Assembly: GCA_030688365.1 (NCBI GenBank)
Contig: JAUYIE010000003.1
Coordinates: 53,329-117,328 of the forward strand
Origin: a bacterium
GTDB lineage: Bacteria; Patescibacteria; ABY1; JACQRZ01
Reading direction: 5' to 3'
Length of the DNA: 64,000 bases
How positions within the stretch are numbered: position 1 is the stretch's first letter; each line of letters opens with the position of its first letter. The position numbers were made by a program, and so were the translations under genes. Below the pieces are notes generated by a model, which made no database searches, had not been told where the DNA came from, and saw only the letters and a program-made list of their open reading frames with translations. Below, one piece after another: positions 63,477 to 64,000 of the stretch.

Positions 63477-64000
63477 TCAATACGCGATGATAATGATAGC
63501 ACCTAGCACGGTCACAAAGCACAATAGCGCGAAGGTTGCTTTCGGTAAAGCCTTGTGCCGTGGCGTGTAGTACATCTTGCCGGAAAATCCTCGCAACCGC
63601 ATAGCTTCGTATTGCACCTCGGAAAGCTCAATGGCACGCAGAAGTGTATGCGATACGATATGTGCCAGATTTCGTATACTGGCAATCGGACGCGTTATGG
63701 CAAATCCCCCTCGCAAACGCACTATCGCGTAACTTTCAGTAAAAATATTAATCAACAGAAAAAATGAGCGATATGTCAACATCATAATAGAAGAAAGTAA
63801 TGGGGTGATGATAAATCCCAACGCGCGAAACAACGCAGGATAGGGAGTCGTGGAAAGCACGGCTATCATGATAGTACTTGCGGTCAAGACTTTGCATGCG
63901 ATGAGAAAAAATATTGACCAGCTAAATCCATAAAATCCCAACACCAAAATGACTGCAAAGATGAGTGGGTAGAGTGACGCTATAAAAAGTTCAAAAAAAG
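63477..64000 (-). CDS. ecfT: ECF transporter transmembrane subunit EcfT (5' end outside window)
   Basis: The frame is open to the right edge, so the N-terminus is missing. The visible ~174 residues have several helices and the coupling motifs of the family: YEAMRLRGFSGK near the C-terminus and an earlier IVRLRGGFA, which match the two A-R-G-type coupling helices of EcfT/CbiQ. It lies 4 bases from ecfA. The substrate is unknown. Confidence 0.88.
   Translation of the reverse strand, partial: FFELFIASLYPLIFAVILVLGFYGFSWSIFFLIACKVLTASTIMIAVLSTTPYPALFRALGFIITPLLSSIMMLTYRSFFLLINIFTESYAIVRLRGGFAITRPIASIRNLAHIVSHTLLRAIELSEVQYEAMRLRGFSGKMYYTPRHKALPKATFALLCFVTVLGAIIIIAY

Noticed and set aside
1..64000. 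CRISPR arrays, rRNA genes, insertion sequences, prophage
   Set aside because: No regularly spaced repeats, rRNA signatures, transposases or phage structural genes were recognised anywhere.

Overview
The window reads as chromosomal DNA of a Patescibacteria (Candidate Phyla Radiation) bacterium. A Parcubacteria/Magasanikbacteria-like affiliation is an inference, not proven. The reasons are compact housekeeping genes with 4-base ATGA overlaps, mostly no Shine-Dalgarno sequence in front of housekeeping starts, a DUF5671-type membrane gene, a very large secreted cysteine-rich protein, a MurL-MurD2 peptidoglycan enzyme, and tRNA genes with and without encoded CCA.

Layout. 1-8.6 kb: a giant secreted Cys-rich protein (minus strand, running off the left edge) behind a membrane protein with calcium-binding repeats. 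8.8-21.1 kb: rsmA and an MFS transporter; divergently, a phosphohexomutase translationally coupled to a fused MurL epimerase/MurD2 ligase; then gdhA, trpS, rnj, tRNA-Leu, a peptide-binding protein and secG. 21.2-31.5 kb: a DsbA-like oxidoreductase, an L,D-transpeptidase with calcium repeats, uvrA, a decayed AbiEii-type pair, leuS, glyA, holA, rpsT, a 26-residue basic micro-ORF and tRNA-Asp. 31.5-44.3 kb: lgt, two orphan genes, pyk, groL-groS behind a CIRCE-like operator, an envelope cluster (pilin-like, DUF5671, O-antigen-ligase-like, nucleotidyltransferase), a LysM/M23 endopeptidase whose 5' end is frameshifted, comM, lspA and a DksA-type protein. 44.3-45.1 kb: a gene-poor, hairpin-rich stretch. 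45.1-52.2 kb: pnp, a NYN nuclease and rpsO, an orphan, a tyrosine recombinase, tRNA-Arg, mscS, an SMR/EamA protein, tRNA-His and a Fic protein. 52.2-57.7 kb: a six-gene copper operon. 57.8-64 kb: a C39-like protease, an orphan, ruvB, an ABC-2 exporter, a bacterial PH protein, tRNA-Leu, and the energizing module of an ECF transporter cut by the right edge.

How it fits together. Cell-envelope construction dominates: Glu supply (gdhA), D-Glu incorporation through MurL-MurD2, wall cross-linking and hydrolysis (L,D-transpeptidase, M23), lipoprotein processing (lgt, lspA), disulfide formation and Cys-rich surface protein, and polysaccharide polymerisation. A second theme is RNA turnover (RNase J, PNPase, NYN protein).

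Four short orphan genes stand apart from the housekeeping set. Each has a consensus Shine-Dalgarno sequence, three have a recognisable intrinsic terminator, and two have clear sigma70-type promoters. The strongest unusual observations are the MurL-MurD2 fusion, the giant Cys-repeat protein, the groES control region, the HMA-TauE/SafE-cupredoxin fusion, the M23 frameshift, the micro-ORF and the structured gap at 44.3-45.1 kb.
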